Shown piece by piece: positions 20,898 to 32,907 of a stretch of DNA of 64,000 nt. The stretch lies in NCBI GenBank assembly GCA_014378465.1, contig JACMNQ010000049.1:18679-82678 (forward strand), given 5' to 3'. The position numbers were made by a program, and so were the translations under genes. The number at the start of each line of letters is the position of its first letter. The first letter of the stretch is position 1. Under the pieces are notes generated by a model. It was not told the DNA's origin, made no database searches, and was given only the letters and a program-made list of their open reading frames with translations. The DNA is from Oligoflexia bacterium (GTDB taxonomy: Bacteria; Bdellovibrionota; UBA1018).

Positions 20898-21176
20898 ATG
20901 AAAAATCAATGGCAAGCATGGATTCACGTGAAATGGAAAGCGGGCGCTCCCTCAACTGCATGGGAAAGCTGGAAAACCAGCTCTGCGATTCGTGGTGTGT
21001 GGTCAACGACCGGACAGTGGGATTGCTCCATCTGGCTGGACGTCAAGACTCCGGATGAACTCGAAGATTTCGTATGGAAACAGATCCGTGGCAACCAGTG
21101 GGTCGAGCAGACTGAAACCACCTGGGCCAAACAATGGTTTGAAGCAGGTTCAAGTTCTCAGCACAAGTCTGCCTGA
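20898..21176 (+). CDS. Hypothetical protein, possible Lrp/AsnC ligand-binding-like fold
   Basis: 92 aa; AWIHVKWKAGAPSTAWESWKTSSAIRGVWSTTGQWDCSIWLDVKTPDELEDFVWKQI. Confidence 0.5.
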   Translation: MKNQWQAWIHVKWKAGAPSTAWESWKTSSAIRGVWSTTGQWDCSIWLDVKTPDELEDFVWKQIRGNQWVEQTETTWAKQWFEAGSSSQHKSA

Positions 21177-21275
21177 GTTCCACTTTTCCAGAATTGAATG
21201 AAGGCCGGGTGATTCGTCATCTGGCCTTTTCATTTGGTCCCCATTGAGCTCGTCGTTTCAGTTTATCGTTTCAGT

Positions 21276-22571
21276 TTATCGTTTCAATTTGTCCTGGAAC
21301 TCATACTTGCGGAGCGTGTCGATGGCCGCGCGGAAGCCGCTCTTGACGATTTCGGCGAGCTTCTTCGGGGAGAGACTGAAGTGTTCGCCGAAGAACATGT
21401 GCGCATCGCCCGCGAGCGGATGAATGTAGATCGTATCCACATCCATGCGGTGATGGAGTTCAGCTTCCATGATTTCACAGATGCGCTTGCGGTGCTCGTC
21501 GCCCACGCCCTGCTGCTTGCAGTAGCGGGACACGGCCAGGATGGCGTTGCGTTCGACCTGTTTGCTGTGAATGTGATTGTTGATCTTCTGTTCGATGAGC
21601 AGGTAGATCGACTGGATCAAAATCGCCGGGAGTCCGTGCTCCGTGAGGGAACCGATCTCTTTCTGAAAGTGATAGGGCTGATGAGTGTAACTCGCGATCA
21701 CGAGATCAGCGCCAGCGTCGACTGCAACGTGTGTGGAGAGCGTGTCCCGAATTTCACCGTCGATGTAATAGATCAGTTTGTTGTTCTGATTCTTGATCGG
21801 GTAGGGCGCATAGATGAAAGGCAGAGCCGTGCTCGCGGCGCACGCATCCGAGATTGCGACGTCGTTGTCATACTGACAGGTCAGATCGAAGGCCGGCGGC
21901 TGATAGTTGTATTTGCCGAATACGACTTTTCGAGAATGATTGAGCTGCGTGGCGACAATGAAGAGATCGGCCATGTAGTCCTGGAACTTGTTCGAAGGCA
22001 GGACCTCTTCGCGCATGAACTGCTCAACGCCCGCGGTGGAGAAAATTCCGGTCGTCTTCAGCCACTTGAACTGAAGGATGGATTCCCAGTTGCCCTGCAC
22101 GAGTCCGTTGAAAATGTTCTTGAAGAGCGCAAGCTGACTCATCTGTTCCTTGGCGAGACCCGGTCTCAGCCTGAACATCTTCTGATAGGTCAGGGTCGGA
22201 AGAATTTTTGGAACCGCATCGATCGGATCTGTCGGCTTGCGGCCGAGGAAGGAGTTGAAAATGTTCTCCAGCGAGTACCCCGCCGCGAGGTAAGTCGAGA
22301 TGATCGAGCCTGCGCTTGAACCGACGTAAGTGGAGATTTCCATCGGATCGGGGGTCCGGATGCTGCCTGGGGTAGGGGCAATGCCGCCTAAAAACTTGAA
22401 ACCTTGCTCTTGGAGAGCAAGGGCAACACCCAAGTGAAATGCTCCGGCTTTAGTGGCTCCCCCACTGCAAACAAAGGCGATTTTCTGTTTGTGAGGGATC
22501 TGGATCCGGTCCGCCGGCTGTTTGCGCCGCATTCCTATACCCGCTGAGTCGCCCGTTGATGCCATATTCAT
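21276..22571 (-). CDS. Patatin-like phospholipase
   Basis: VCSGGATKAGAFHLGVALAL oxyanion region; GSSAGSIISTYLAAGY nucleophile motif. Confidence 0.88.
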   Translation of the reverse strand: MNMASTGDSAGIGMRRKQPADRIQIPHKQKIAFVCSGGATKAGAFHLGVALALQEQGFKFLGGIAPTPGSIRTPDPMEISTYVGSSAGSIISTYLAAGYSLENIFNSFLGRKPTDPIDAVPKILPTLTYQKMFRLRPGLAKEQMSQLALFKNIFNGLVQGNWESILQFKWLKTTGIFSTAGVEQFMREEVLPSNKFQDYMADLFIVATQLNHSRKVVFGKYNYQPPAFDLTCQYDNDVAISDACAASTALPFIYAPYPIKNQNNKLIYYIDGEIRDTLSTHVAVDAGADLVIASYTHQPYHFQKEIGSLTEHGLPAILIQSIYLLIEQKINNHIHSKQVERNAILAVSRYCKQQGVGDEHRKRICEIMEAELHHRMDVDTIYIHPLAGDAHMFFGEHFSLSPKKLAEIVKSGFRAAIDTLRKYEFQDKLKR

Positions 22572-22613
22572 GAGATTACTTGAATTTAGAATTTATGGAA
22601 ATACAATAGACCT

Positions 22614-23030
22614 ATGCAGGACCGTCATACGATAGGTGGGGAGTGGATCCCCCTCATGGATTATGCGATGAAAAAAGGTGTCAGTCTTTCGACACTGCGT
22701 CGTCATATCAAGACCAATAAAGTTCAATACAAGGTGGAAGATGGACGCTACCTTTTGTTCGTGACGGAGAGTTTCAAGAAAGGTGACCTGCCTCCGGCCG
22801 GGAATATTCGTGAAGAGGCTTTGCGAAATGACAACCATCAGTCATCATCAGGAGAAGTAAGGAATTTAAAAAATCCGAACACTTCAAATGACGCGTCATC
22901 GGCAGCCCTGACTCAAAAGGTCCGCAAACTCGAAACCGAGTTGCACAGAGCGCAGGAAGAGATCGCGGAAATGAAGATGCTCATCGCACTCTATGAAGAA
23001 AAAATTTCGGGCCCGCGCTTCAACAACTGA
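22614..23030 (+). CDS. Hypothetical protein with HTH-like N-terminus and C-terminal coiled coil
   Basis: WIPLMDYAMKKGVSLSTLRRHIKTNKVQYKVEDGRYLLF resembles MerR/excisionase-type HTH; C-terminal heptad pattern. Confidence 0.5.
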   Translation: MQDRHTIGGEWIPLMDYAMKKGVSLSTLRRHIKTNKVQYKVEDGRYLLFVTESFKKGDLPPAGNIREEALRNDNHQSSSGEVRNLKNPNTSNDASSAALTQKVRKLETELHRAQEEIAEMKMLIALYEEKISGPRFNN

Positions 23031-24579
23031 TCCCTGCTTCAAGCCCTTCCTTCTGTTCATTGGCGTTATCGTCAGTGCGTCCTTCAGTCTGGCCACGGTT
23101 CCGAAACTGGCCCAGGCCAATCCGGAACTCGATCGCCAATATTCACTCGAGACGGTGGGAGTCCTGCGCTCCTGGGACAACGTCGATGGCCTTTTCGCGG
23201 ATTACGTCACCACGGCTTACAAGGATTTCTTCGCCCGTCAGAGCCGTTTCAAGCTTCAGGACCTCACCAAAGCGGACGTGATTCTGGCCAAATCCAAAAT
23301 CCCGTACAACAAGCTCATCGATGACACTGAAGTGCTCTCGCAAGTCGCCAGATCCATGCATTCGGAAAGCATCATCCGCACGAAGATCTACAAAGAAGGT
23401 CCTCGCTACCGTTTCGTCGTCGACTGGCTTCACGCCCCCCAGATCCAGATGCTGGCGACGGATACTTTCACGCTCGAAGAGTCCACTGATTCAGGGATCA
23501 CCGAATTCAGAGGAGCCCTCGAGAAGTCCCTGCTCCGCATGATCGGGCAGTTGCCCTTTCAAGCCAACGTCACCGGACGTGATCAGGATTCCGTCACCGT
23601 GAACATCGGTGCGAGTTCCCAGCTCAAAAAAGGGGACACGCTCATCACGGCCACTCTCGAAGAAGTGCGCCGCCATCCCCTCCTGCACACGATCGTCGAG
23701 TGGCGACTGGTCCGCACGGGACGCGTGATCGTCGATGAAGTTGATGAGTCCATCGCCTTCTGTAAAGTCAAAGAAGAAGAGTATGGCCGCCAGATCGCGC
23801 GTTTTCAGAAAGTCGTTCAGATCATTCCGACTTCGGATGCGTCCGTGCCCGCTTCTCCCGACACGGATGAGCTCGCCCGGCAGCGGGCTTTCGCCGAACC
23901 CCCTCGCCTGGGCTGGATCTCTCCCGGACTCTGGATCGGTGGCCTGTCTCGTCAGTCGAGTTCTCTGAACGGTACCAAGGGAAAGACCGGTGGAGGCTTT
24001 CTTTTCGGAGTGAAGGGCGAAGGCCAGCTCTGGTTTGATCGCCAGTGGTTTGGAGAACTGAGTCTCAAGTATGGGTCCGCAGGCTACTCGCACAAGGACA
24101 TCGTCACGAACGTCGAGTCGGGTGACGGTTCGGCTTCGGTCACCCAGTTCAAGATCGATACGGGTTACACCTACCACCTGACTCCCGACTTCTTCGGGCC
24201 CAAGGCCTGGGCCAAGGTCGGTTACGAATCCACTTCTTACAACTTCACGCTTTCTCCGAGTGAGGGCACGAGCCCGACTTCATTCACTGGACTCTTTCTT
24301 TCCATCGGGGGCGATCTGCCGCTCCGAGGTGAGTATGGAGCGCTTCTCAATCTCGATTTCGGGATTCTGGGTTCGGGCAATGAATCTGGACGCTTCAACG
24401 GCGCCTCGAGCGGCGCCAGCTCCGTGGACTTTTTCGTGGGCGGGTACTACCGGATGAATCGTCGCTTTGACATCAAAGTCGGACTGGATTTCATGGGTCA
24501 GAACATCGACTTCAACAATGGCGCGACGATGACGCATAAAGTAATCGCAATCGGTCCAAGCGCTCTGTTTTATTTTTGA
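22993..24579 (+). CDS. Predicted outer membrane beta-barrel protein
   Basis: Signal-like N-terminus; C-terminal half of alternating amphipathic strands ending in aromatic ...HKVIAIGPSALFYF. Confidence 0.65.
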   Translation: MKKKFRARASTTDPCFKPFLLFIGVIVSASFSLATVPKLAQANPELDRQYSLETVGVLRSWDNVDGLFADYVTTAYKDFFARQSRFKLQDLTKADVILAKSKIPYNKLIDDTEVLSQVARSMHSESIIRTKIYKEGPRYRFVVDWLHAPQIQMLATDTFTLEESTDSGITEFRGALEKSLLRMIGQLPFQANVTGRDQDSVTVNIGASSQLKKGDTLITATLEEVRRHPLLHTIVEWRLVRTGRVIVDEVDESIAFCKVKEEEYGRQIARFQKVVQIIPTSDASVPASPDTDELARQRAFAEPPRLGWISPGLWIGGLSRQSSSLNGTKGKTGGGFLFGVKGEGQLWFDRQWFGELSLKYGSAGYSHKDIVTNVESGDGSASVTQFKIDTGYTYHLTPDFFGPKAWAKVGYESTSYNFTLSPSEGTSPTSFTGLFLSIGGDLPLRGEYGALLNLDFGILGSGNESGRFNGASSGASSVDFFVGGYYRMNRRFDIKVGLDFMGQNIDFNNGATMTHKVIAIGPSALFYF

Positions 24580-24634
24580 CCCAGGCGCCCCAACTCCTCA
24601 AGAAGCGCTGGCCGAGTCTCGCCGGATTGGGTAA

Positions 24635-26896
<2,262 letters not shown>

Positions 26897-26900
<4 letters not shown>

Positions 26901-27328
26901 TTCTGGCCTGGGCGTCTCTTGATTTTTCCGGATTCGAGATCTTTCATGAGTTTGTCCCAGCGGTCGCGGTAGGAAATGTACTTGGACTGAAGTCCATCGA
27001 TGCGAAAGGCAAGAGCCCGCGTCGGCTTGGCCGAAAGCTGAAGGGCGGTCATCGTCTGGTCGAGCTGTTTGCGTCGCTCGGTCGGAGGGATCTTGTCCAC
27101 TCCTGCAATATAAGAAGCGTAGAGATTGTTGAGCTGCTCAATCAAGGGCTCAGCTCTTTCGGCGAGTGCGTGCAGTCGATCACCTTCGACGCTTTGCACG
27201 ACTTCAGGAACATAATTCGCTTTGCTCTCACGACGCGCCTTTTCCTTGGAGGATTCTGCGCCTTCCTCCTGCTCGCGTTCGCGCTCCCGTTCATCCATCC
27301 GTTCCCATGCTGTTTTTTCTTTCGCCAT
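26897..27328 (-). CDS. Hypothetical charged/coiled-coil protein
   Basis: MAKEKTAWERMDEREREREQEEG... to ...KIKRRPGQK; start at 27328 chosen because the longer ORF is antisense to radA. Confidence 0.6.
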
Positions 27329-27364
27329 GCCTTCTATGGTATCAAAAAAGGCAGCGAGGACCGT

Positions 27365-28837
27365 ATGAAAATAAAGACCCAGTACTCCTGTCAGAATTGC
27401 GGCCACAACAGCGCCAAATGGCTGGGCCGGTGCCCGAGTTGCGAGGCCTGGAGCTCTTTCGTCGAAGAGACGATCGGCGCCGCCCCTGGTGTGAACGTTC
27501 AACAGGGGAGTCTGTCTGCAGTTCGGGATGAGTTTCGCGCGATCAAAAATTTGACAGGGGGCTCCCTCGAAAAGGAAGATTGGGTCCCGCTTGAAGATCC
27601 GGATGTCGCCGAAGGCGAAGCCCCGTCGCAGTCTCATCTCCGGAGACTTGATACCGGAATTGCAGAGCTGGACCGGACTCTGGGCGGAGGCCTCGTGCCT
27701 GACAGTTTCGTACTGATCGGTGGAGATCCCGGAATTGGCAAAAGCACGCTTCTTCTTCAGATGGCCAAAGGGCTCATTGAAAATCAGGAAGACCTGCGTC
27801 TGCTCTACGTGAGTGGCGAAGAATCCATTGATCAGATCCGGGGCCGCGCGCATCGACTGGGAGTGAAAGGGAAGGGCAAGATCTTTCTCGCCGCCGAAAC
27901 TCAGCTTGAGAAAGCATTCGCTTCGATTCAGGAACTGAAACCTCACGTCGTCATCATGGACAGCCTTCAGACTTTCTCCAGCGGTTATCTCACCTCGGCT
28001 CCCGGCAGCGTGAGCCAGGTGCGGGAGATCGCGGCACGCCTCATGACTCTGGCAAAATCCGCCGGAATCGCGGTTTTTCTCGTCGGTCACGTCACCAAGG
28101 ACGGAAGCATCGCCGGACCCAAGACCGTTGAGCACATGGTGGATACCGTTCTTTACTTTGAAGGCGAAGGCGGTCAGAGTTACCGCCTGCTTCGCACGGT
28201 GAAGAATCGCTTCGGCAGTTCTCGCGAACTGGGAGTATTCGAAATGGACGGCGAAGGGCTTCGAGAAGTGGCCAATCCGTCGAGTCTCTTTCTCAGTGAG
28301 AGAAAATCACCTGTGCCAGGAACTTCGATCGCCGCTTCACTCGAGGGTTCACGCCCGATACTTGTGGAGCTTCAGGCGCTGGTGGCTCCGACCGCTCTCG
28401 CGACTCCGCGAAGAACCTCGGTGGGGATGGATACTGCGCGAATTTCACTTCTTGCGGCGATTCTTGAACGCCACATGGGATTGTCCCTGGCGCAGCGGGA
28501 CCTCTTCTTCAATGTCGCAGGCGGACTGCGACTTTCGGAACCTGCGTGTGACCTTGCGGCTGCAGCGGCGATCTGGTCTTCACTCGAAGAGCGCGCTTTT
28601 CCTGCCGACTGGGTCTTCATCGGAGAACTCGCGCTGACCGGCGAGGCGAGACGGGTCTCGCAGACGGACACGCGAATCCTTGAAGCAAAGAAGCTCGGAT
28701 TCAAGACGGTCGTGCTGCCGGGCAATACCACAAAGGCGATTCTTGAAAGGGATTGGGGACTGAGACTTCTCCCGATCGCGCAGATCCGCGAATTGAGCAG
28801 TCTCTACCGGGAGACAGCCTCGTCAAAGAAGTCCTGA
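27365..28837 (+). CDS. radA: DNA repair protein RadA/Sms
   Basis: Zn finger CQNCGHNSAKWLGRCPSCEAW; Walker A GGDPGIGKSTLL; KNRFGSSRELGVFEM; LonC-like domain. Confidence 0.96.
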   Translation: MKIKTQYSCQNCGHNSAKWLGRCPSCEAWSSFVEETIGAAPGVNVQQGSLSAVRDEFRAIKNLTGGSLEKEDWVPLEDPDVAEGEAPSQSHLRRLDTGIAELDRTLGGGLVPDSFVLIGGDPGIGKSTLLLQMAKGLIENQEDLRLLYVSGEESIDQIRGRAHRLGVKGKGKIFLAAETQLEKAFASIQELKPHVVIMDSLQTFSSGYLTSAPGSVSQVREIAARLMTLAKSAGIAVFLVGHVTKDGSIAGPKTVEHMVDTVLYFEGEGGQSYRLLRTVKNRFGSSRELGVFEMDGEGLREVANPSSLFLSERKSPVPGTSIAASLEGSRPILVELQALVAPTALATPRRTSVGMDTARISLLAAILERHMGLSLAQRDLFFNVAGGLRLSEPACDLAAAAAIWSSLEERAFPADWVFIGELALTGEARRVSQTDTRILEAKKLGFKTVVLPGNTTKAILERDWGLRLLPIAQIRELSSLYRETASSKKS

Positions 28838-28844
28838 ATTCAGT

Positions 28845-29426
28845 TCAAATACCGCTGGCTGCTGAGCCACTTCGGGTGCCACCGCCATTGGACTGAGTCC
28901 GGAGTTCCTGATCGGGGTCGCCGCCTGCCGGAGCACCTGGGGTCGACGCTGGTTCTGCAGGTGCGGAAGCGGGTTCACGAAGGGGTTTCACTTTTAGCGG
29001 TTGAGCGACTGCGTCCACGGGAGCATTCAAACTTTTTTGCGCGAGTTGATTGGCAGCGACAGGAGTCTTTCGAATTTGCGAAACCTGCGCGCGAGTCGGG
29101 AGTTTGCGCGGGTGGCGAGATCTTGGGTCGAAAGGGGTCCCGTGAAAGGGATCATCGGCCGCTTGTGAAGCTGAGTTCACCGAGTGATGAGGGTGGTGCC
29201 CTGAGTTTCCGGCCTCAGCAGGTACCTCGGGAGTGACGTGGTGAGTGCGCCCATGATTGCCGGTGGGCTGTGAGGGGCCGCTCCCGCCTCCACCCCCGCC
29301 TCCACCTGAACCTCCATCCTCAGTTGCATTCTGCATTTCAGTGGCATGCGCCGAGAAACTGGAGAGTGCGAAGACTGCACTGAGGCAGAGAGCTGGAGTT
29401 AGGGAGCGAAGGATTTTTAAAGTCAT
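28845..29426 (-). CDS. Secreted low-complexity protein (poly-Gly, Pro/Ala-rich)
   Basis: Signal peptide MTLKILRSLTPALCLSAVFALSSFSAHA, then GGSGGGGGGGGSG tract; start at 29426. Confidence 0.5.
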   Translation of the reverse strand: MTLKILRSLTPALCLSAVFALSSFSAHATEMQNATEDGGSGGGGGGGGSGPSQPTGNHGRTHHVTPEVPAEAGNSGHHPHHSVNSASQAADDPFHGTPFDPRSRHPRKLPTRAQVSQIRKTPVAANQLAQKSLNAPVDAVAQPLKVKPLREPASAPAEPASTPGAPAGGDPDQELRTQSNGGGTRSGSAASGI

Positions 29427-29539
29427 GATTACCCCGTGAATGGAATGGACCTTCTCCAAGGATAAACAAGCCAGCCGACGGGAACAAGTGGGTCGTCTCG
29501 GACACAGGAGACGGGACATGAGGCACGACGGAAGCGAAT

Positions 29540-30340
29540 TCAGACGTTGAAGAAGTCCAGCGTGTAGCAATAAATTTCCTGTTCAGGAGATTTCTTCACC
29601 ACTTTTCTGAATTCTTCAATCGCATCGACGAGGATTTTTTTGATGGCGGGGATATCTTCGGCTCCCATGCTCACCACCGAGGTGTAGTGAAAGTCCTGAG
29701 GATCGAAATGATCCAGCGCCCGAACGGACTGAATTCTCCAGCTGGCGTGATGTCGGGAGATCCAGGACGAATCATTCTGCAGATACAGGGTGACCTGTCC
29801 GGTGCGGTAGAGCCCTTCGAAAAAATTCGCAAGGCCGGTCTCGACGAGAAATCCCAGGGCTTTGGTCACCTGACTCATGGAGAGTCTCAGGCGCTGCGCG
29901 ATTTTTTCCTTCGTCTGAAATCCGGGAATTGAAATGAGCAGGTGAATCGCGGAGTAGTACCACGCGCTGTAATAAGTGGCCTGACTTTCATTGGGCAAGA
30001 TCTTCTGATTCTTGAGTCGATTGCCGAGAGCCGTTCTCTCGAGAATCGTCTTTTTGATTCGGGCTTCGTAGCGCTTGCGAAGGGACTCGCTGCCGGCACG
30101 TGCCTGAGAGACGAGGAGGAGAAAGAAATCACCTTCGTCCTCCGAGTGAGCGAGGTACTGATTGATGCCGTCGGCCTGCTCGAGACTGAAATCGGCGGAG
30201 GCATTCAGGACCTGAGAGACGTAAGCCAGGTGACAGTGCAGTGCCTGCGCGACACGGGACTTTTCACCGCGACCTCGGTTCTCAATGACTTCACGGAGGT
30301 AGGCTTTGTAATCCCGGTATTCAAAGACGGATTTGAGCAT
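29540..30340 (-). CDS. TIGR02147 family protein (predicted regulator)
   Basis: VFEYRDYKAYLREVIENR...LSMSQVTKALGFLVETGL is typical of TIGR02147 proteins. Confidence 0.8.
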   Translation of the reverse strand: MLKSVFEYRDYKAYLREVIENRGRGEKSRVAQALHCHLAYVSQVLNASADFSLEQADGINQYLAHSEDEGDFFLLLVSQARAGSESLRKRYEARIKKTILERTALGNRLKNQKILPNESQATYYSAWYYSAIHLLISIPGFQTKEKIAQRLRLSMSQVTKALGFLVETGLANFFEGLYRTGQVTLYLQNDSSWISRHHASWRIQSVRALDHFDPQDFHYTSVVSMGAEDIPAIKKILVDAIEEFRKVVKKSPEQEIYCYTLDFFNV

Positions 30341-30511
30341 ACTTATTCATCGCACGGAGTGCTCTTAAGCTTAAGTAAAACTCAAATTCGAACGAGATAT
30401 TTAATTAATACATCCTATTTCCGAGCAGGGCGGTCGCTTATAACTCATTACAGAAGCGCTTTTAAACAAAGAGTGCAGACTCAATAATTATGGACTAAAA
30501 GGATCAGGAAT

Positions 30512-31510
30512 ATGAAAAAGCTCGTTTGTTTTTTAGGAACTGTCGGTCTCATCACGGCGTCTTCGGTTTTTGCCGCTGAAGAAGTGAACTTTCGCGCAGT
30601 CAATCCCGTACTGCAAAGCCTGGTCGACGCAGTGATTGCGGCCGATGAGACCGTCGATTTCGCGTATCCTAGATTTGATCCTGCCGCCTCAGACCTCAAG
30701 GCCGAAAAGCTGAAGTATGATCTGCAGGGCGCACTGAAGAACACACCGTGGCTCGCAGGCGGCAAAGCCGACATCGTCGCAACTTCGAGTTATGCCACTG
30801 ACCGCGCAGATGGCCACACCGGCATCAACGTCTCGATGTCCTCCACGCTGCGAACCAACGCTCTCGCCTTCATTCGTTACGCAGCTCTGATCGAATACAA
30901 GAAAGGGCTTCATTATAGCGATCCAAAATTCACCGGGCGCATTGATGGGCATCTCAAGCGGATGGCTGTCGCGAATTCCCTCAACGAAGTCTACGATCTT
31001 CTGCTCTCGGGGCAGGCACTCGCCAAGGAAATGATCGGCTGGGACATTCAAAAGGAAGTCGACTACCTCACCTGTCTCCGGCAGGGTGGCTGCATTTCGA
31101 GCGGAACGGTCGATCTTCCGAAAGAAATCGCTGATCAGATTCGGCGTATCGAGAATCGCAGAACCGCTTTGAAGGGTGCAGAGCAGATTCAGTTCAACAA
31201 AACCGAAGAGAATGGAAAAGTCAGGAGTTTCACCGTTATGAGTGCGGACATGGATCTGTTCCTCAGGAACAAGAAACACCTTCTAATCCAGCCCCTTCGA
31301 TCGACTATCGCCATGAGCGATGAGAGCGTTGCCGCAAGTGCCGCCATCTTCGCTCCGAAAACTTCCGCGGAACTGGATGACCTCAAGACGAAGCTTAACA
31401 ACCGACTTCTCGGCGCTCAGAACGGTGACCTCGACGAGAAAGAGAAGATCGAAAAGAGCTTCCGCGATGCACTCATCGAATACAGAAAAGTCATTCAAGG
31501 CGAATTTTGA
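30512..31510 (+). CDS. Secreted hypothetical protein
   Basis: Signal peptide MKKLVCFLGTVGLITASSVFAAE; 332 aa; immediately upstream of the metzincin-like gene. Confidence 0.65.
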   Translation: MKKLVCFLGTVGLITASSVFAAEEVNFRAVNPVLQSLVDAVIAADETVDFAYPRFDPAASDLKAEKLKYDLQGALKNTPWLAGGKADIVATSSYATDRADGHTGINVSMSSTLRTNALAFIRYAALIEYKKGLHYSDPKFTGRIDGHLKRMAVANSLNEVYDLLLSGQALAKEMIGWDIQKEVDYLTCLRQGGCISSGTVDLPKEIADQIRRIENRRTALKGAEQIQFNKTEENGKVRSFTVMSADMDLFLRNKKHLLIQPLRSTIAMSDESVAASAAIFAPKTSAELDDLKTKLNNRLLGAQNGDLDEKEKIEKSFRDALIEYRKVIQGEF

Positions 31511-31517
31511 GGAATTC

Positions 31518-32681
31518 ATGAAAAAAAATCTCAATGCAGCGCTGATCCTGTTCGGACTTCTGAATTCAGTTTCCACCTTTGCGGCCAGTGGTGGCGAAAG
31601 TCATGCGGGAGGAGCCGATGATTATCGCATTGTTCCAGCTTTTTTCAGGTCAGAGCGGCACGAGAAACCCATTGAAGCCTGTTACGTGATCGCTGAAGGA
31701 TTCGGTCTGGACGCAGCGGCGATTGAGCCGATGATCCGCGACTCCTTCAGCCAGTGGGCCAATTACATCAAGGTCAAGAAGCTGACCATCGTGCGCTACT
31801 CGAATTGGATCCAGACCCGGATGAATCTCCATGCGAACTGCACTGGAAATGAAAATCTGCGGTTCCTTTTCGGAGTTCAAAGCGAGGAAATCGCGCATTA
31901 TTCCTCTCAGTTCTCAAAACCCTTCGGCTTTGCGCAGTTGACGGGCGCCGGCTGGGACTGGGACGATAAACAGCCTGCAAAAGGATTCATCTGGATTGCT
32001 CCTCCAAACTCGGTCGATGCCGTTGCAAAAATTCCGAAGTGGGATCAGTCCACCCGGCCCGCTCTCCAGGGCCTGATCCTGCATGAGCTCGGACATGTTT
32101 TCGGTAATGGACACGTCGACGGCACCGTCATGACGGAGAAAATCGGGCAGTACCTGGAGAATGACACTTCGAACGCCCAGACCGCCAAGTATGTGAGTCT
32201 CTATTCCAAGATTGATGCGCAGATTGAACTCGTTCCGTGCATGGATTGTTACGCGTCCTACTCAGCCGCTGAAACGTTTGATCCCATTCAGCTCCCGGGT
32301 CGCGCGAGTTCCGATTGGGAATGGGCTTTTAAAATGCTGACTGGCAAGGATGCGGGTGCAAACATCCTCATTCGCTATGAGCGCATGGGTTCTCCGCAGG
32401 GGAGTGGGCGACTGACCGTGATGGATGAGTCCAGCAGTTTCAGTTTTCCGGTCGACATCTCCTGGGAAAATGGGGAACTCAAGCAGAGCACCCCGCTCTT
32501 CTCCGGACAGGGCGGAATGGATTTCTACTCCTGCGGAATTTCCTACACGGGACAGATCAAGTCCCTTTCGGGAGCCACTCTGCCGGTGATCGTGAATTAC
32601 AATATGGATGGTAAAAAGGCCGAAATCCTGGTTCCTGGAACAGGTTTCTACCTTCGTCCGATCTTCGTGTCGGCGGACTAG
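31518..32681 (+). CDS. Secreted metzincin-like zinc metalloprotease
   Basis: Signal peptide MKKNLNAALILFGLLNSVSTFAA; HELGHVFGNGH (HExxHxxGxxH) followed by VM Met-turn candidate; start at 31518. Confidence 0.75.
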   Translation: MKKNLNAALILFGLLNSVSTFAASGGESHAGGADDYRIVPAFFRSERHEKPIEACYVIAEGFGLDAAAIEPMIRDSFSQWANYIKVKKLTIVRYSNWIQTRMNLHANCTGNENLRFLFGVQSEEIAHYSSQFSKPFGFAQLTGAGWDWDDKQPAKGFIWIAPPNSVDAVAKIPKWDQSTRPALQGLILHELGHVFGNGHVDGTVMTEKIGQYLENDTSNAQTAKYVSLYSKIDAQIELVPCMDCYASYSAAETFDPIQLPGRASSDWEWAFKMLTGKDAGANILIRYERMGSPQGSGRLTVMDESSSFSFPVDISWENGELKQSTPLFSGQGGMDFYSCGISYTGQIKSLSGATLPVIVNYNMDGKKAEILVPGTGFYLRPIFVSAD

Positions 32682-32907
32682 AAGCGAGAACCTGCCGAGT
32701 GGCTTTGAGTCGCACCGCCCGACGGGTTTACGCATTTGAATCGTTTGTGCTAAATGGACGACATGAGCAACGAAAATGAAACTCGCAAGACGTCCACGAA
32801 CTCTCACTTGAGACTCGTTTCACTTCCTTGACCGGGGAAATTTGGAACAGGCACCAGCCCCTTCCATTTTCATTTCAGTCATCGTGAAGAGTACGGTCTG
32901 GCTGAGT

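Noticed and set aside
21234-22319. 361-aa plus-strand ORF antisense to the patatin-like gene
   Set aside because: Shadow ORF of a strongly supported phospholipase gene.
27329-28135. N-terminal two-thirds of the 412-aa minus ORF 26897-28135
   Set aside because: Antisense to radA; the credible product starts at 27328.
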